DNA of 64,000 bases from Calditrichia bacterium (GCA_028284445.1 JANQRS010000009.1:59966-123965), one strand, 5' to 3'. Positions 35,392-45,451 are shown, counted from the stretch's first letter. Numbers and translations are program-made. The notes: a model not told the origin generated them from the sequence alone.

Positions 35392-36995
35392 CTTTTTTCG
35401 GAAAGCAGAAAGCGCTCTTTTTCGATCACCAGCCGCGTATAATCATCTTCCAGCTTATGGGCCTTATCGAACATCTTAGCGGCCTGCTTTGTCTCGCCCA
35501 ACTTGCTCAAACACCGTCCATAGTTCAGGTAAATCCATGCACAACGGAAATGGTCCTTCATATCATCCAAAGATGGAATCACTTGCTGGTATATTCGTTT
35601 TGCGGTCTCGAATTCACCTTGTGCGTAGGCATTTTCCCCAATTAAAGCAATAACCAGAATGGGCAAATCCGGGTTTGTGGATGTTGCCCCGTTCACAAGA
35701 GCGTGATGCAGTGACTCCGCAGCACTGCGACTTTCCCCATATCTCTGTTGATTTTTCAAGTTGCGAGCCACCATATATGCCTGCATCAACGAATCCGCCG
35801 GATACTTTATCGGCATGCGCGAGGCATTATACCAGAAACGTGTTTGGCTATGATCCTCAATTTCCTGGTAATACATCATTGCTGTGGGGCGATCCAGGCG
35901 ATGGTCGGCCAACAAGCCTTTGTAATACGATACAGCTGCCAGGTAATTCTTCGACTTTCGCGTTGGCAACTCCGAGAGCATATTGAAGAGCGAATCAGCA
36001 ATATGGAAATTGTTCAGGTCGTAGTGTGATATCGCCTGATTGAAGTATTTCAGGTTGGTCAATAAGGGAAGCGTCTCACTATGCGACTCCGGTAAATCTT
36101 TTACGATATTGATACAGCGTTGTGGTTGACCGCTCTCGCGATAATGATAGGCCAGCATGAGCGCCAGTCCGCCATTGTTCGGATACTGATCGTAGAGCGA
36201 TGCAAAGGCTTTCATCGAATGAGTGGTATCCCCCTCGAGGAAATAGCGAACCGCATGATAACTGAGTTGGGCTTCAAACTTCAGCGAGTGGCCTCCTTCG
36301 GCCGAGCGCATGATCTCCTGGATGCCTTTTTGACGATCGCCTTCAAATCCGAGGATGCCTGCTACAAAGCGGATCATTCCCGGCAGCAGGTCTGCATAAT
36401 AGTGAAAGATGCCCAATCCGAGTTCTGCATCATGGTAGCGGGGATCGAGGTCAATCGCTTTTGCCAGGTGCTTGCGTGCCTTCCGCCCATACCAGTAGGT
36501 CTTCAAGTATTCAAGATGGGTGATATGATAGATGCTTTTTATACCGTAGGCCATGCCCAGGTAAAAATGCGCCTCTGCCCAATCAGAAAATTCATCGCGA
36601 TAATCTTCTGCGGATTTAACCGCATCATCCAATTGCTTCTTAAAGCGGCGCTGAAGGACCTCATTGCTGCGGTCCATTGTAAACGTGAGCACCGAGAGAT
36701 ACGCGAGGGACACTTTGCCATGCGGCACATTCGGATAATTTTCCGCTAAAGTGTGAAAAGCCTGCTCGGCTTTATGGAGTTCAAGATTATATAAATGATG
36801 TTTGCCGGCCATCAGCAGGCTGTCTACTTCTGAAGCAGGTTGGGCAAAAATCGGCAGGCAAAGAAGTAGAAATAAGAAGAATGTTAACGAGGTATATTGC
36901 GTTTTTTGCCGGCCACATCCCCCTCGCTCCCCCTTCGAAGGGGGACTGAGGGGGATGTAGCTATGATTCATCTTATAGATGCCGCTTTTCGACAT
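35388..36995 (-). CDS. Exported TPR-repeat protein with a palindromic repeat in its N-terminus
   Basis: A 535-residue protein. A hydrophobic signal-like core (SLTFFLFLLLCLPIFAQ, about 36-52) is followed by helical repeats of the tetratricopeptide kind over the remainder (AKAIDLDPRYHDAELGLGIFHYYAD, AKMFDKAHKLEDDYTR). Between the start and the signal core lies a 44-base palindrome at 36915-36958, read as IPLSPPSKGERGGCG. The element must have inserted between start codon and signal peptide, lengthening the N-region. Start 36995 is chosen with GGGAA upstream; 36971 is possible. Confidence 0.72.
   Translation of the reverse strand: MSKSGIYKMNHSYIPLSPPSKGERGGCGRQKTQYTSLTFFLFLLLCLPIFAQPASEVDSLLMAGKHHLYNLELHKAEQAFHTLAENYPNVPHGKVSLAYLSVLTFTMDRSNEVLQRRFKKQLDDAVKSAEDYRDEFSDWAEAHFYLGMAYGIKSIYHITHLEYLKTYWYGRKARKHLAKAIDLDPRYHDAELGLGIFHYYADLLPGMIRFVAGILGFEGDRQKGIQEIMRSAEGGHSLKFEAQLSYHAVRYFLEGDTTHSMKAFASLYDQYPNNGGLALMLAYHYRESGQPQRCINIVKDLPESHSETLPLLTNLKYFNQAISHYDLNNFHIADSLFNMLSELPTRKSKNYLAAVSYYKGLLADHRLDRPTAMMYYQEIEDHSQTRFWYNASRMPIKYPADSLMQAYMVARNLKNQQRYGESRSAAESLHHALVNGATSTNPDLPILVIALIGENAYAQGEFETAKRIYQQVIPSLDDMKDHFRCAWIYLNYGRCLSKLGETKQAAKMFDKAHKLEDDYTRLVIEKERFLLSEKS
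36915..36958. repeat. Palindromic element inside a coding region
   Basis: ACATCCCCCTCGCTCCCCCT at the left and AGGGGGACTGAGGGGGATGT at the right are near-perfect inverted arms around TTCGAA. It shares arms with the palindromes near 27.9 and 40.3 kb and lies in frame in the TPR gene. Confidence 0.8.
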
Positions 36996-37092
36996 CGGAT
37001 AATTCCCTTTTTTATGAACATACAACGACCACGCTGGTCTATTCATTCTTTGCAAGATCCAGGCCAACTCCAATAAAGGCAGGGGAAAATAT

Positions 37093-38802
37093 CTATCGCT
37101 GATAAAGAATATCGCCACCGACAATCGTATGTGTTACCTGGGTGGCAAGCAGTTGATCCTCTTCGACGGTCATAATATCCTGATCAAATACTGTAAAATC
37201 TGCGAGCTTACCGACAACAATGGATCCCTTGATATCTTCTTCGAAGCCGCCGAAAGCTGCGTCCAAGGTGTATGAACGCAGCGCCTGTTCACGCGTCATT
37301 TTTTGAGCAGGCTCATATCCGCCTTCCGGCGTTCCTTTCAGGGTCTTGCGAGTAACGGACGCATAAAAACAAGCGATGGCACTGATCGGCTCTACCGGCA
37401 CGTCGGTGCCATTAATGATAACCGCCCCGCTGGTCAGGAGTTTTTGCCACACATAAGCACCTTCTTCGATGCGTTCTTTCCCGAGGCGATCGATGGCCCA
37501 GGGCCGGTCTGAGCTCATGTGAATGCCTTGCATAGAGGCAATGACATCCATTTCGGCAAAACGCGGAATGTCATCCGCGTTGAGATGCTGGGCATGCTCA
37601 ATTCGGAAGCGATGATCGTTTGCTTTGGCGCTATTTGCTTCAAAAGCTTTTTGGAAGCGATCGAGCACTTCGCGATTGGCGCGGTCGCCTATGGCATGAA
37701 CGCATAGCTGAAAATCGTTCGCCAGGGCATCATTCGCCACTTCTTCGACATAATCCATTGGAATGGTTTCGTGGCCGGTATGGCCGGCACGATCACTATA
37801 GGGTTCCAGCAGCCAGGCTCCGCGCGATCCCAAAGCGCCATCGGCCCATAATTTAATTGCCCGAATAGTGAGGTGATTGTTGCCGCTGGCGATTTCCGGG
37901 CCCTTTGCATACCACTCTTGCAGCAATTCTTTTTCACTCCCCAGCAACATGACCCATAAACGGATTTTCATTTTGCCGGCTGCAAGGAATTCTTTATAGA
38001 CTTCGATGCTTTCTCCGGAAGACCCGGCGTCATGAAAGGTGGTCACGCCGCTTGCCAGGCTTGCATCAATTGCCAATTCCAGGGCACGGCGATCGCTTTC
38101 CGGGGTAGTTTCCGGAATGTGTTTTTCGATAAGATATGAAGCGTTTTCGACAAATACACCGGTTGGTTGCCCCCTGCTGTCACGAATAATTTCTCCATCA
38201 TCACTGAATTGTGTTTTGGCATTAACACCTGCTATTTCCATGGCCTTTGCGTTGGCAAACCCGGCGTGACCACTGGCGTGATTGAGAAAAACCGGGTTGT
38301 TCGGCGACACTTTGCTCAAGGCTTCATGCACCGGAAAGCCTCTTACACTTGGCTCCGGCAGTGGCTCCCATTTGCTCTGATGCCAGCCACGACCGACGAT
38401 CCATTCGCCGGGGCTACTCTTCTTTGCAGCTTCTTCAACCATCGCCACCAGTTCCCGGTAGTTGGCAACGTTGTTTAAATCCAGGCGCATTTTGCTATAA
38501 CCCAAGCCCATAATATGACCATGGCTCTCGATCAACCCGGGCGTCATGGTTTTGCCCTGAAGATCCAGCACCTGTGTCTTTTCGCCAATCCAGCGGTCTT
38601 TATCAGTGGCGGAGCCAACAGCAACAATTTTGTCTCCCTGGACCGCAACCATCTCAACCGTTGGATTGTATTCATCCACTGTGTAGATATTGCCATTGTG
38701 AATCACCAGGTCAGCCTTGGGATGAGAATCACAGCCAATTAGAAAAATTGCAAAAAAAAGTGAACCGATAAGTAGAATGTTGCGTCCAAGTAGATTATGC
38801 AT
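37093..38802 (-). CDS. Amidohydrolase lipoprotein, YtcJ-like
   Basis: A 569-residue lipoprotein (lipobox LIGC, Cys24) of the amidohydrolase superfamily, long YtcJ-type subgroup. It shows TPGLIESHGHIMG (metal-binding HxH), LCVHAIGDRANREVLD, HRFRIEHAQHL and NGTDVPVEP. Known relatives act on amides or other C-N bonds; substrate unknown. Start 38802 is an ATG; a longer TTG frame is not preferred. A TPR gene follows on the same strand after 97 bases. Confidence 0.86.
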   Translation of the reverse strand: MHNLLGRNILLIGSLFFAIFLIGCDSHPKADLVIHNGNIYTVDEYNPTVEMVAVQGDKIVAVGSATDKDRWIGEKTQVLDLQGKTMTPGLIESHGHIMGLGYSKMRLDLNNVANYRELVAMVEEAAKKSSPGEWIVGRGWHQSKWEPLPEPSVRGFPVHEALSKVSPNNPVFLNHASGHAGFANAKAMEIAGVNAKTQFSDDGEIIRDSRGQPTGVFVENASYLIEKHIPETTPESDRRALELAIDASLASGVTTFHDAGSSGESIEVYKEFLAAGKMKIRLWVMLLGSEKELLQEWYAKGPEIASGNNHLTIRAIKLWADGALGSRGAWLLEPYSDRAGHTGHETIPMDYVEEVANDALANDFQLCVHAIGDRANREVLDRFQKAFEANSAKANDHRFRIEHAQHLNADDIPRFAEMDVIASMQGIHMSSDRPWAIDRLGKERIEEGAYVWQKLLTSGAVIINGTDVPVEPISAIACFYASVTRKTLKGTPEGGYEPAQKMTREQALRSYTLDAAFGGFEEDIKGSIVVGKLADFTVFDQDIMTVEEDQLLATQVTHTIVGGDILYQR

Positions 38803-38912
38803 GAAAAGCCCTTTGCTTAGTGTTGACAAAATCTAGCGATTCCCGCTATAACTTACAATTTGAAATTGGTAACAGCTTTGAAATCATTTACTACTGACGT
38901 AGGGGAACTTTT

Positions 38913-40301
38913 ATGAACTACACCGCTCTCAAGCGTAAACATCATTACTTGTGGCTGGTCTTTTTTGCTTCGCTCTGTATTACCTGGCCACTATTGGCTC
39001 AAGAAAAAATCGACACAAAGGCGATGACTGAACAGATTGCTGACATGCTCGAGCAGCATTATGTATTTCCTGATGTCGCGGAGCAGGCTGGCAATCATAT
39101 TCTTGCCCGGCAGAAATCAGGTGCATACGACAAAATGAAGATCGAAAGCGACCTGGCCCTGGCGTTAACGCAGGATTTACAATCTGTCACCCAGGATAAG
39201 CATATGAGAGTTCATGTGCGACCGGCCGAACGGGCACAGATGGAGCGGGAAGATCCGCTGCTTGCCCGCGCCCGTCGTAAGCTTGATGCCAGCGCTCGAA
39301 ACTTCGGTTTTGAACAGGTAAAACGCCTGGACAACAATGTCGGTTACGTGGATATGCGTTATTTTGCCCCGGTTAATATGGGCGGGACAGCAGCATCTGC
39401 CGCCATGCAGTTTCTGCAAAATGCCGATGCCTTGATTTTTGATATGCGCAAAAACACTGGCGGCAGCCCGGGGATGGTGCAATACGTTTGCAGCTATCTT
39501 TTTGATGAGAAGATTCACCTAAACAGCCTTTATTGGCGGCGTGGTAATCGTACGGTAGATTTCTGGACTCTCGATGAATTACCAGGCAAGCGAATGGCCG
39601 ACGTGCCCGTGTACGTGTTGACAAGCTCGCGGACCTTTTCCGGTGCAGAAGAATTCACCTACAATCTGAAAACCCGCGAACGTGCAACCATCATTGGTGA
39701 AACAACCGGTGGTGGGGCAAACCCGGGCCAGACTTTCTTTCTCAATGATACCTATGGTATTTTTATACCAACCGGACGTGCAATTAATCCGGTAACCAAG
39801 ATCAATTGGGAAGGTACCGGCGTCGATCCGGATATCGCCGTCGCTGCCGACTCTGCATTTGACGTTGCATATGACCTGGCCGTCAAAGCCGGTAGAAAAT
39901 ACCGTGCCTCACTACTTGCACAGCAGGAGCAAATGATCAGCGATATGAAATCCGGTTTGGAATCTGCTGGAAAAACCTTGGCCGATGGCAAGCGGGACGC
40001 AGCCACGAAATTGGTCGACAATAACCTTTCAGCTCTTGTGAAAGCGGAAATGCTTGGAGAAATGGACATCAATCGCTTGGGATACGACTATCTCGGCAGG
40101 CAAGAGATCGCCATGGCCGAACTGATATTCGAGTATAATGTTGGTGCGTATCCGCAGTCTTCAAACGTGTATGATAGTCTTGGGGAAGCATACATGATGG
40201 CGGGAAAAAAGAAGCTGGCAATCCAGCATTATCAAAAATCGCTGGATATGGATCCGCAGAATCAAAACGCAGTATTGATGTTGCAGAAGCTGCGCAAGTA
40301 G
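38913..40301 (+). CDS. Exported S41-family peptidase with C-terminal TPR
   Basis: A 462-residue protein with a signal peptide (WLVFFASLCITWPLLAQ) and an S41 (tail-specific/IRBP-type) peptidase domain: LIFDMRKNTGGSPGMVQ, TSSRTFSGAEEFTYNL with the catalytic Ser243, and GETTGGGANPGQ. No PDZ domain is visible. The C-terminus is a short TPR (NVYDSLGEAYMMAGKKKLAIQHYQKSL). Likely periplasmic. GGGGA precedes the ATG. Confidence 0.86.
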   Translation: MNYTALKRKHHYLWLVFFASLCITWPLLAQEKIDTKAMTEQIADMLEQHYVFPDVAEQAGNHILARQKSGAYDKMKIESDLALALTQDLQSVTQDKHMRVHVRPAERAQMEREDPLLARARRKLDASARNFGFEQVKRLDNNVGYVDMRYFAPVNMGGTAASAAMQFLQNADALIFDMRKNTGGSPGMVQYVCSYLFDEKIHLNSLYWRRGNRTVDFWTLDELPGKRMADVPVYVLTSSRTFSGAEEFTYNLKTRERATIIGETTGGGANPGQTFFLNDTYGIFIPTGRAINPVTKINWEGTGVDPDIAVAADSAFDVAYDLAVKAGRKYRASLLAQQEQMISDMKSGLESAGKTLADGKRDAATKLVDNNLSALVKAEMLGEMDINRLGYDYLGRQEIAMAELIFEYNVGAYPQSSNVYDSLGEAYMMAGKKKLAIQHYQKSLDMDPQNQNAVLMLQKLRK

Positions 40302-40338
40302 GATTTAAAGGTGGATTACTACTGCCTTATAATTTAGA

Positions 40339-40378
40339 CATCCCCTTTATCCCCCTTCGAAGGAGGATAAAGGGGGAT
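40339..40378. repeat. Palindromic element, possible bidirectional terminator
   Basis: CATCCCCTTTATCCCCCTTC and its inverted arm GAAGGAGGATAAAGGGGGAT form a long near-perfect stem around TCGA. It sits between two convergent stops and ends at the stop codon of the EamA gene. Same family as the element at 36.9 kb. Confidence 0.7.
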
Positions 40379-41271
40379 TAGCCCACCATCTCAGATTTCT
40401 CATCAACAGCTGCAGCCTGAACAGCTTCTTTTTGCCAATAGGCATCGATAGCAATTGCCGCTAAAATGATCGTGCCACCGAGCAACAGGCGGTTTCCATC
40501 TGCTTGCTCGCCAAACACCAATAGCGAAGCGGCCACCGCAAGTGGCACCTTGATGTTGTTAAAGATAGCCAGGGTTCCGCCGGCAACCTTTCGGGCACCA
40601 ACATTCCATAAAAAGAAACAAATCCCGGAGGCCAAAAAGCCCAGATAGATGATGGTATAAATCTGGGTGCTCGTAACGGTCAATGACGCCCAGGGTGTCG
40701 TAAAGCCTGCCGCCAGGGCAGTGATCCCCACAGCCCCCAAAAAGAGTAATGCGAAAACCTCACGATCCTCGACACCCGATACGCTTTTCATAACTTCCCG
40801 GTAAGCAATTTGCCCGATCGCAAAACAGACATTTGAGAGCTGAACCAGTAAGAATCCGCTAATCAGATTGGTACCGCTTGGAGCAGCGTAATAGATAACC
40901 CCGGTACCGATAACTGCGATTGCTGCAGTTAATAAGTTCAAGGGACGAAAGCGCCCTGACCAGCCGTCATTGAAAAGGGTAACATAAATCGGTGTGAAAA
41001 TGGTGAACAAGGCAACTTCATACGCCTTCAAATATTGAAAGGCATAGAAGTAGGCAATATACATAATCCCATACTGGCAAGCGCCTATGAGGAGGAGCTT
41101 GAGACGAACCGGGTTTTCCAGTTTTGGCAGCTTCAGGAAGGGAGCGAAAACCAGAGTAGCAACAACAAGACGTGCGCTGGCAACAAAATTCGGATCGAGA
41201 TTGGTCAAGTTGCCTTTTATCAATCCGAACGAAAATGCCCAAATGAGCGAGACAATGATCAAGTAAAGCAT
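40378..41271 (-). CDS. EamA/DMT-family transporter
   Basis: A 297-residue inner-membrane protein with ten TM helices in two EamA repeats (first LYLIIVSLIWAFSFGLIKG; second beginning near LISGFLLVQLSNVCFAIGQ). It resembles permeases that export amino acids or related metabolites; substrate unknown. The start at 41271 lies one base after the stop of the glycerophosphodiesterase gene; a longer frame would overlap it. GGGAT upstream. Confidence 0.82.
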   Translation of the reverse strand: MLYLIIVSLIWAFSFGLIKGNLTNLDPNFVASARLVVATLVFAPFLKLPKLENPVRLKLLLIGACQYGIMYIAYFYAFQYLKAYEVALFTIFTPIYVTLFNDGWSGRFRPLNLLTAAIAVIGTGVIYYAAPSGTNLISGFLLVQLSNVCFAIGQIAYREVMKSVSGVEDREVFALLFLGAVGITALAAGFTTPWASLTVTSTQIYTIIYLGFLASGICFFLWNVGARKVAGGTLAIFNNIKVPLAVAASLLVFGEQADGNRLLLGGTIILAAIAIDAYWQKEAVQAAAVDEKSEMVG

Positions 41272-41272
41272 A

Positions 41273-42046
41273 TCAATCCCGTAGACGATTTTTGACACGT
41301 GCCAATTTGTCGAGCCGGCGGCGGGTTTTACCGGGGTCATCGGTCAATACTGCGTCGCAGCCAAGCCAGCGATAATAACGCAATCGACGATCCGGATTAG
41401 GATCCAATGGGCACACCGCCTGCTGACGTTTATGCGCTCTTCGCACATAAAACGGATTGAGCAAGAGCAATGGCCAAAAAGGTCCGACCATTTGAACGGC
41501 ATCGATACTCTTAAGCTTCGAAAGTGTAATCCATCCGGTATGCATTTCCGGATCCGCTTCAGTAATTTTTGCCAGGCGATCAGCTGAAAACGAGAGGATA
41601 ATTGTGCGATTATGAATAGTGGCTTCGCGCAGTTCTGCCACCAACTGCTTACAGACATCCAGCTCGAGGAAACGATCGGTCTTCAGTTCCAGCGCCAAAG
41701 CACAATCTTCCGGAATAATTTCGACAAGTTCGGCAAGGGTGGGGATGCGTTCGCTTTCAAACTCCGCGCGGCCATATGAGGCGCTGAATTGACGCAATTC
41801 TTCCACGGTCATATCGGCCACTGCGCCGGTGCCGTTGGTTGTCCGGTCAATCGTATCGTCATGAATCAGCATAAAAACGCCATCCTTTGAAAGATGCACG
41901 TCCGTTTCCAGGATGTCCGCACCATCTTCCAAGGCTTGTTTAAAGGCGGCCATGGTATTTTCCGGGCAGCGCTTTTGATTTCCCCGATGAGCCAATACAT
42001 ACGGTTTGCTTTTACCGGGAAGAGATGGTATTGCCAATTTAGCCAA
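41273..42046 (-). CDS. Glycerophosphodiester phosphodiesterase
   Basis: A 257-residue protein of the GDPD family, which hydrolyses glycerophosphodiesters to glycerol-3-phosphate and an alcohol. Diagnostic residues: VLAHRGNQKRCPENTMAAF, ILETDVHLSKDG, MLIHDDTIDRTTNGTG, and ALALELKTD. No signal peptide, so it is probably cytosolic. It begins with TTG after AGGAG (9 bases). Confidence 0.88.
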   Translation of the reverse strand: MAKLAIPSLPGKSKPYVLAHRGNQKRCPENTMAAFKQALEDGADILETDVHLSKDGVFMLIHDDTIDRTTNGTGAVADMTVEELRQFSASYGRAEFESERIPTLAELVEIIPEDCALALELKTDRFLELDVCKQLVAELREATIHNRTIILSFSADRLAKITEADPEMHTGWITLSKLKSIDAVQMVGPFWPLLLLNPFYVRRAHKRQQAVCPLDPNPDRRLRYYRWLGCDAVLTDDPGKTRRRLDKLARVKNRLRD

Positions 42047-42229
42047 GTTTAAAAGCTCCTGACGCTATGATCACTCAAATCGAGCGTTGAATTTAAAACA
42101 TTCGCTTTGTAAACACAAATCCAGTATAAAGTCCTGAATAGTCATTTAAAACGATCATCGTCAATATCCGGAACAAAATTCGCGCCAGAAGCAAAATACT
42201 ATGTAACTTCCGAATTGTGCACAGGTCTA

Positions 42230-42330
42230 AATAAGTGGATAGCCCGGGAAAGGGCTGAAGGAAGCCGGCGAAACCGCCTGTCGCTATTGCCGGTAATATC
42301 AGGGACGATAATTTAAAAGCAGCATGGATG
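42230..42330 (+). promoter_or_regulatory. Structured leader upstream of panB, unassigned
   Basis: The 310 bases before panB hold a dense GC-rich block. AGCCC (42241-42245) pairs with GGGCT (42252-42256). GGCG (42267-42270) can pair with CGCC (42275-42278). Alternatively CCGGC (42265-42269) can pair with GCCGG (42289-42293), so two folds exclude each other. GGAAGCCGGCGAAA recalls part of the cobalamin riboswitch core, but the CCCGC-ACTGT box is missing. A regulatory RNA is possible; class unknown. Confidence 0.4.
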
Positions 42331-42357
42331 AATGCAATCTATATAAAAAGGATGTGA

Positions 42358-43227
42358 GTGGGCATGACAAACAAGAAAAAGATGACACTAACGGACTTGT
42401 TTCGCAAAAAGAGCGAAAGTACGCCAATCACCATGTTAACCGCTTATGATTATTCGCAGGCGAAAATGGTAGAGGCCGCTGGTGCCGATATGATTTTAAT
42501 CGGTGATTCTCTCGGAATGACCGTTCTCGGTTATGACAGCACTGTATATGTGACTATGGAAGATATGCTACATCATTGCAAAGCGGTCAAGCGTGGGGCT
42601 TCCCGCCCCTTTCTGGTTGGTGATATGCCTTTTATGTCATACCAGACCGATATCGCTGACGCCGTTCGAAATGCCGGGCGATTTATCAAAGAAGCGGGTG
42701 TCGATTGCGTGAAGCTGGAGGGTGGCGCCAGCCGCGTGAAAGTAATCAAAGCGATAGTCTCTGCAGGCATTCCGGTCGTCGGCCATATCGGTTTGACGCC
42801 GCAGACCGCCACGCAGTTAGGTGGCTATAAGGTCCAGGGGAAAACGGCAGAGGCAGCTGAAAAACTCTTGCAGGATGCGCTAATGTTGGAACAGGCCGGT
42901 TGTTTCATGATTGTTCTGGAAGCGGTTCCGGCTCGCCTGGCTGCAATTATTAGTGAAAAATTGAGTATACCCACTGTCGGTATCGGTGCGGGTGCGGGCT
43001 GCGACGGTCAGGTGCTTGTTTACCACGACCTTCTCGGCATTTTTGACGATTTCGTACCCAAATTCGTCAAAAAATACGCAAATCTGAAAGAGCATACCGT
43101 TGATGCATTGAAGCAGTATTGTCTCGAAGTGGAGGCGCGGCAATTCCCTGCGCCGGAACATAGCTACGAGATGGAAGAAGGGGAATTCGAACGCTTCCTG
43201 AAAAGGATTGAGCATGAGCTTGCTTAA
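42358..43227 (+). CDS. panB: 3-methyl-2-oxobutanoate hydroxymethyltransferase
   Basis: The first committed step of pantothenate synthesis: it adds a hydroxymethyl group from methylene-tetrahydrofolate to alpha-ketoisovalerate, giving ketopantoate. About 289 residues, normal length. Signatures are LTAYDYSQAKMVEAAG, GDSLGMTVLGYDSTV, KLEGGASRV and GIGAGAGCDGQVLVYHDLLG. AAGGA lies 5 bases before GTG 42358; ATG 42364 is nearly as likely. First gene of panB-panE-panC-panD; its 3' end overlaps panE by 14 bases. Confidence 0.95.
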   Translation: MGMTNKKKMTLTDLFRKKSESTPITMLTAYDYSQAKMVEAAGADMILIGDSLGMTVLGYDSTVYVTMEDMLHHCKAVKRGASRPFLVGDMPFMSYQTDIADAVRNAGRFIKEAGVDCVKLEGGASRVKVIKAIVSAGIPVVGHIGLTPQTATQLGGYKVQGKTAEAAEKLLQDALMLEQAGCFMIVLEAVPARLAAIISEKLSIPTVGIGAGAGCDGQVLVYHDLLGIFDDFVPKFVKKYANLKEHTVDALKQYCLEVEARQFPAPEHSYEMEEGEFERFLKRIEHELA

Positions 43228-44218
43228 GCATGTGACCATTATCGGCAGCGGCGCAATGGGCTGTTTGTTTGCATCTGCGCTGGAGAATGCCCGTCGGAAT
43301 AGGGGGGCGGATTTTCAACTACCGGACTATACCATGGTAACATCCTGGCAGGAGCAAATTGACGCCATTCAGTGTGGCGGCCTTCGTGTTGGATACCCGG
43401 ACGGCAGTGGCGCCGTGCTATCTCTCAATGTGACCAATGATCTAAACTCTTTGCCAGGCGCTGATCTGGTGCTGGTGCTGGTTAAGGGGTATCAGACAAA
43501 GCATGTCGCCAATCGTATTGCCCCACTTTTGAGTGAAAATGCTATCGTTGTTACGCTGCAGAACGGCTGGGGCAATGAGGCTTTGCTCGCAAAGGCATTG
43601 GAGGCCTCAAAGGTTTTCCAGGGCATTACAAGCAACGGGGCGGAACTGTTGCGACCCGGCTTGTTAAAGGTTGCTGGCATAGGCAAAACGATTTTGCCGC
43701 AGACAGAAACAGGCAACGATCAAATGAAGGCTGTAGCTAATCTATTCAATTACTGTGGTTTACCAACGGAAATTTCCGCAAAGAGCAGTGAATTAATCTG
43801 GCAAAAACTGGCCATTAATGCCGCTGTTAACCCACTTTCGGCCTTAACCGGTCTTCGTAATGGTGAGTTGATAGCAGACGCAGATTTAAAAGCGCGTATG
43901 TTTCGGATTGCCGGAGAAATGATTGCTGTGGCAGCGGCGATTAACGTAGAGCTCGATGAAGAGTCGACCCGGCAAGCCGTTTCAAAGGTTTGTGAAGCAA
44001 CCTCGACGAACCGTTCCTCCATGCTTCAGGATGTATTGCGAGGCAGGCAGACCGAAATCGAAACGATTTGTGGGGCCGTGGTGGCGTTGGCAGATCAACA
44101 CGATATTCTCGTGCCGGAAAATCGCGAGTTGCTATTGGCGATCCGCGAGTTGGATAGCCGCGTACCTTCAGGCCAGGAATTGCCAATAGTCATCGGGCCG
44201 TATGCGCAAACGAACTGA
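43214..44218 (+). CDS. panE: 2-dehydropantoate 2-reductase
   Basis: A 334-residue NADPH enzyme that reduces ketopantoate to pantoate. It shows the Rossmann motif IIGSGAMGCLFASAL, LVKGYQTKHVA, TLQNGWGNEALL and the catalytic KLAINAAVNPLSALTG. AAGGA lies 7 bases before the ATG, inside the end of panB. Second gene of the pantothenate operon; the overlap implies coupled translation. Confidence 0.94.
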   Translation: MSLLKHVTIIGSGAMGCLFASALENARRNRGADFQLPDYTMVTSWQEQIDAIQCGGLRVGYPDGSGAVLSLNVTNDLNSLPGADLVLVLVKGYQTKHVANRIAPLLSENAIVVTLQNGWGNEALLAKALEASKVFQGITSNGAELLRPGLLKVAGIGKTILPQTETGNDQMKAVANLFNYCGLPTEISAKSSELIWQKLAINAAVNPLSALTGLRNGELIADADLKARMFRIAGEMIAVAAAINVELDEESTRQAVSKVCEATSTNRSSMLQDVLRGRQTEIETICGAVVALADQHDILVPENRELLLAIRELDSRVPSGQELPIVIGPYAQTN

Positions 44219-44227
44219 ATTTACAAG

Positions 44228-45064
44228 ATGAATGTATTTGGAAAGATTGTAGATATTCGCAAAGCCCGCTGGGCCAATCGCCAGGAAAGCTGGGGGCTGG
44301 TTCCCACAATGGGTTTTTTGCATGAAGGACATCTGAGTCTGGTGCGGCGTGCGAAGGCCGAGAATGATCGCGTCGCGGTAAGCATCTTCGTGAATCCAAC
44401 CCAATTTAATGAATCTTCTGATCTGGACGCTTACCCCCGAGATCTTCAGCGTGATTTAGCAATGCTAAAAGCAGAGGGTGTCGATTTAGTCTGGACACCA
44501 ACCATTGAAGATGCTTATCCAACCGGTTACCAAACCAATGTGACAGTTACAGACATCACAACCAAGCTGGAGGGCGCATCTCGCCCCGGCCATTTCCAGG
44601 GTGTCACGACGGTTGTTGCAAAATTGTTCAATGTTTTTCAGCCGGATCGCGCATATTTCGGTCAAAAAGATGCCCAACAAGTGGCTGTTATACAACAGAT
44701 GGTACGGGATTTGAATTTCAATCTCAACATCGTGGTTTGTCCCATCGAACGGGATGAACACGGCCTGGCCTTGAGCTCCCGCAACAGCCGCCTGTCGGAG
44801 GACGGGCGCAAGCGAGCGCTGTGCTTATCGCAGGCATTAAGAAGCGCAGTGGCGGCCTATAATGATGGTGAGAAAAACTGCACAACCTTGAAGCTAATGA
44901 TGACAGCCCACATCAATAATGTAGCGGGCAGCAAAATTGATTATATCAGCATCGCAGATAGAATGTCACTGGATGAGATCGAAATCATCGAAAACGGTGC
45001 TTTACTTTCGATGGCGGTATTCATTGATGATATCAGGTTGATTGATAACATGATAATAGAGTGA
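44228..45064 (+). CDS. panC: Pantoate--beta-alanine ligase
   Basis: A 278-residue ATP-dependent ligase that joins pantoate and beta-alanine to give pantothenate. Motifs: [14 protein letters not shown] (HIGH-like), [35 protein letters not shown] and [11 protein letters not shown] (the second ATP-binding motif). Normal length. It begins 9 bases after panE. Confidence 0.96.
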   Translation: MNVFGKIVDIRKARWANRQESWGLVPTMGFLHEGHLSLVRRAKAENDRVAVSIFVNPTQFNESSDLDAYPRDLQRDLAMLKAEGVDLVWTPTIEDAYPTGYQTNVTVTDITTKLEGASRPGHFQGVTTVVAKLFNVFQPDRAYFGQKDAQQVAVIQQMVRDLNFNLNIVVCPIERDEHGLALSSRNSRLSEDGRKRALCLSQALRSAVAAYNDGEKNCTTLKLMMTAHINNVAGSKIDYISIADRMSLDEIEIIENGALLSMAVFIDDIRLIDNMIIE

Positions 45065-45075
45065 GGACTAAATAC

Positions 45076-45423
45076 ATGAGATGGTATCTAAGAGCCAAAA
45101 TACATAATGCAACCATTACAGAAGCTAATCTGGCCTATATCGGCAGCATCACCATTGATCCGGATTTGCTGGAGCAATGCGGACTGGACATCGGGGAAAA
45201 AGTGTTGGTGGTTAGTAATACTTCCGGCTCCCGTCTGGAAACCTACACAATAGCCGGCAAGCGCGGTTCCGGCGAGATTTGCATGAACGGCGCAGCAGCT
45301 CACTTAATCAAAACCGGTGAGGAAGTGATTATCATGGGTTTTGAATTGAGCGATCGGCCGGTTGAACCAACAGCTATCCTGGTCAATAAGGAGAACCAAT
45401 TTGTGAAGTATCTTCATAAATAG
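45076..45423 (+). CDS. panD: Aspartate 1-decarboxylase proenzyme
   Basis: Makes beta-alanine from aspartate. A 115-residue proenzyme that self-cleaves at the Gly23-Ser24 site in YIGSITID, producing the pyruvoyl group on Ser24. The motif [12 protein letters not shown] and the segment [12 protein letters not shown] are typical. The ATG at 45076 is chosen because GAGGA lies 8 bases upstream; a GTG 15 bases earlier overlaps panC. Last gene of the operon, followed by a strong terminator. Confidence 0.95.
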   Translation: MRWYLRAKIHNATITEANLAYIGSITIDPDLLEQCGLDIGEKVLVVSNTSGSRLETYTIAGKRGSGEICMNGAAAHLIKTGEEVIIMGFELSDRPVEPTAILVNKENQFVKYLHK

Positions 45424-45451
45424 CATTTATCAGTGAAGAAAATTTCGTAAA

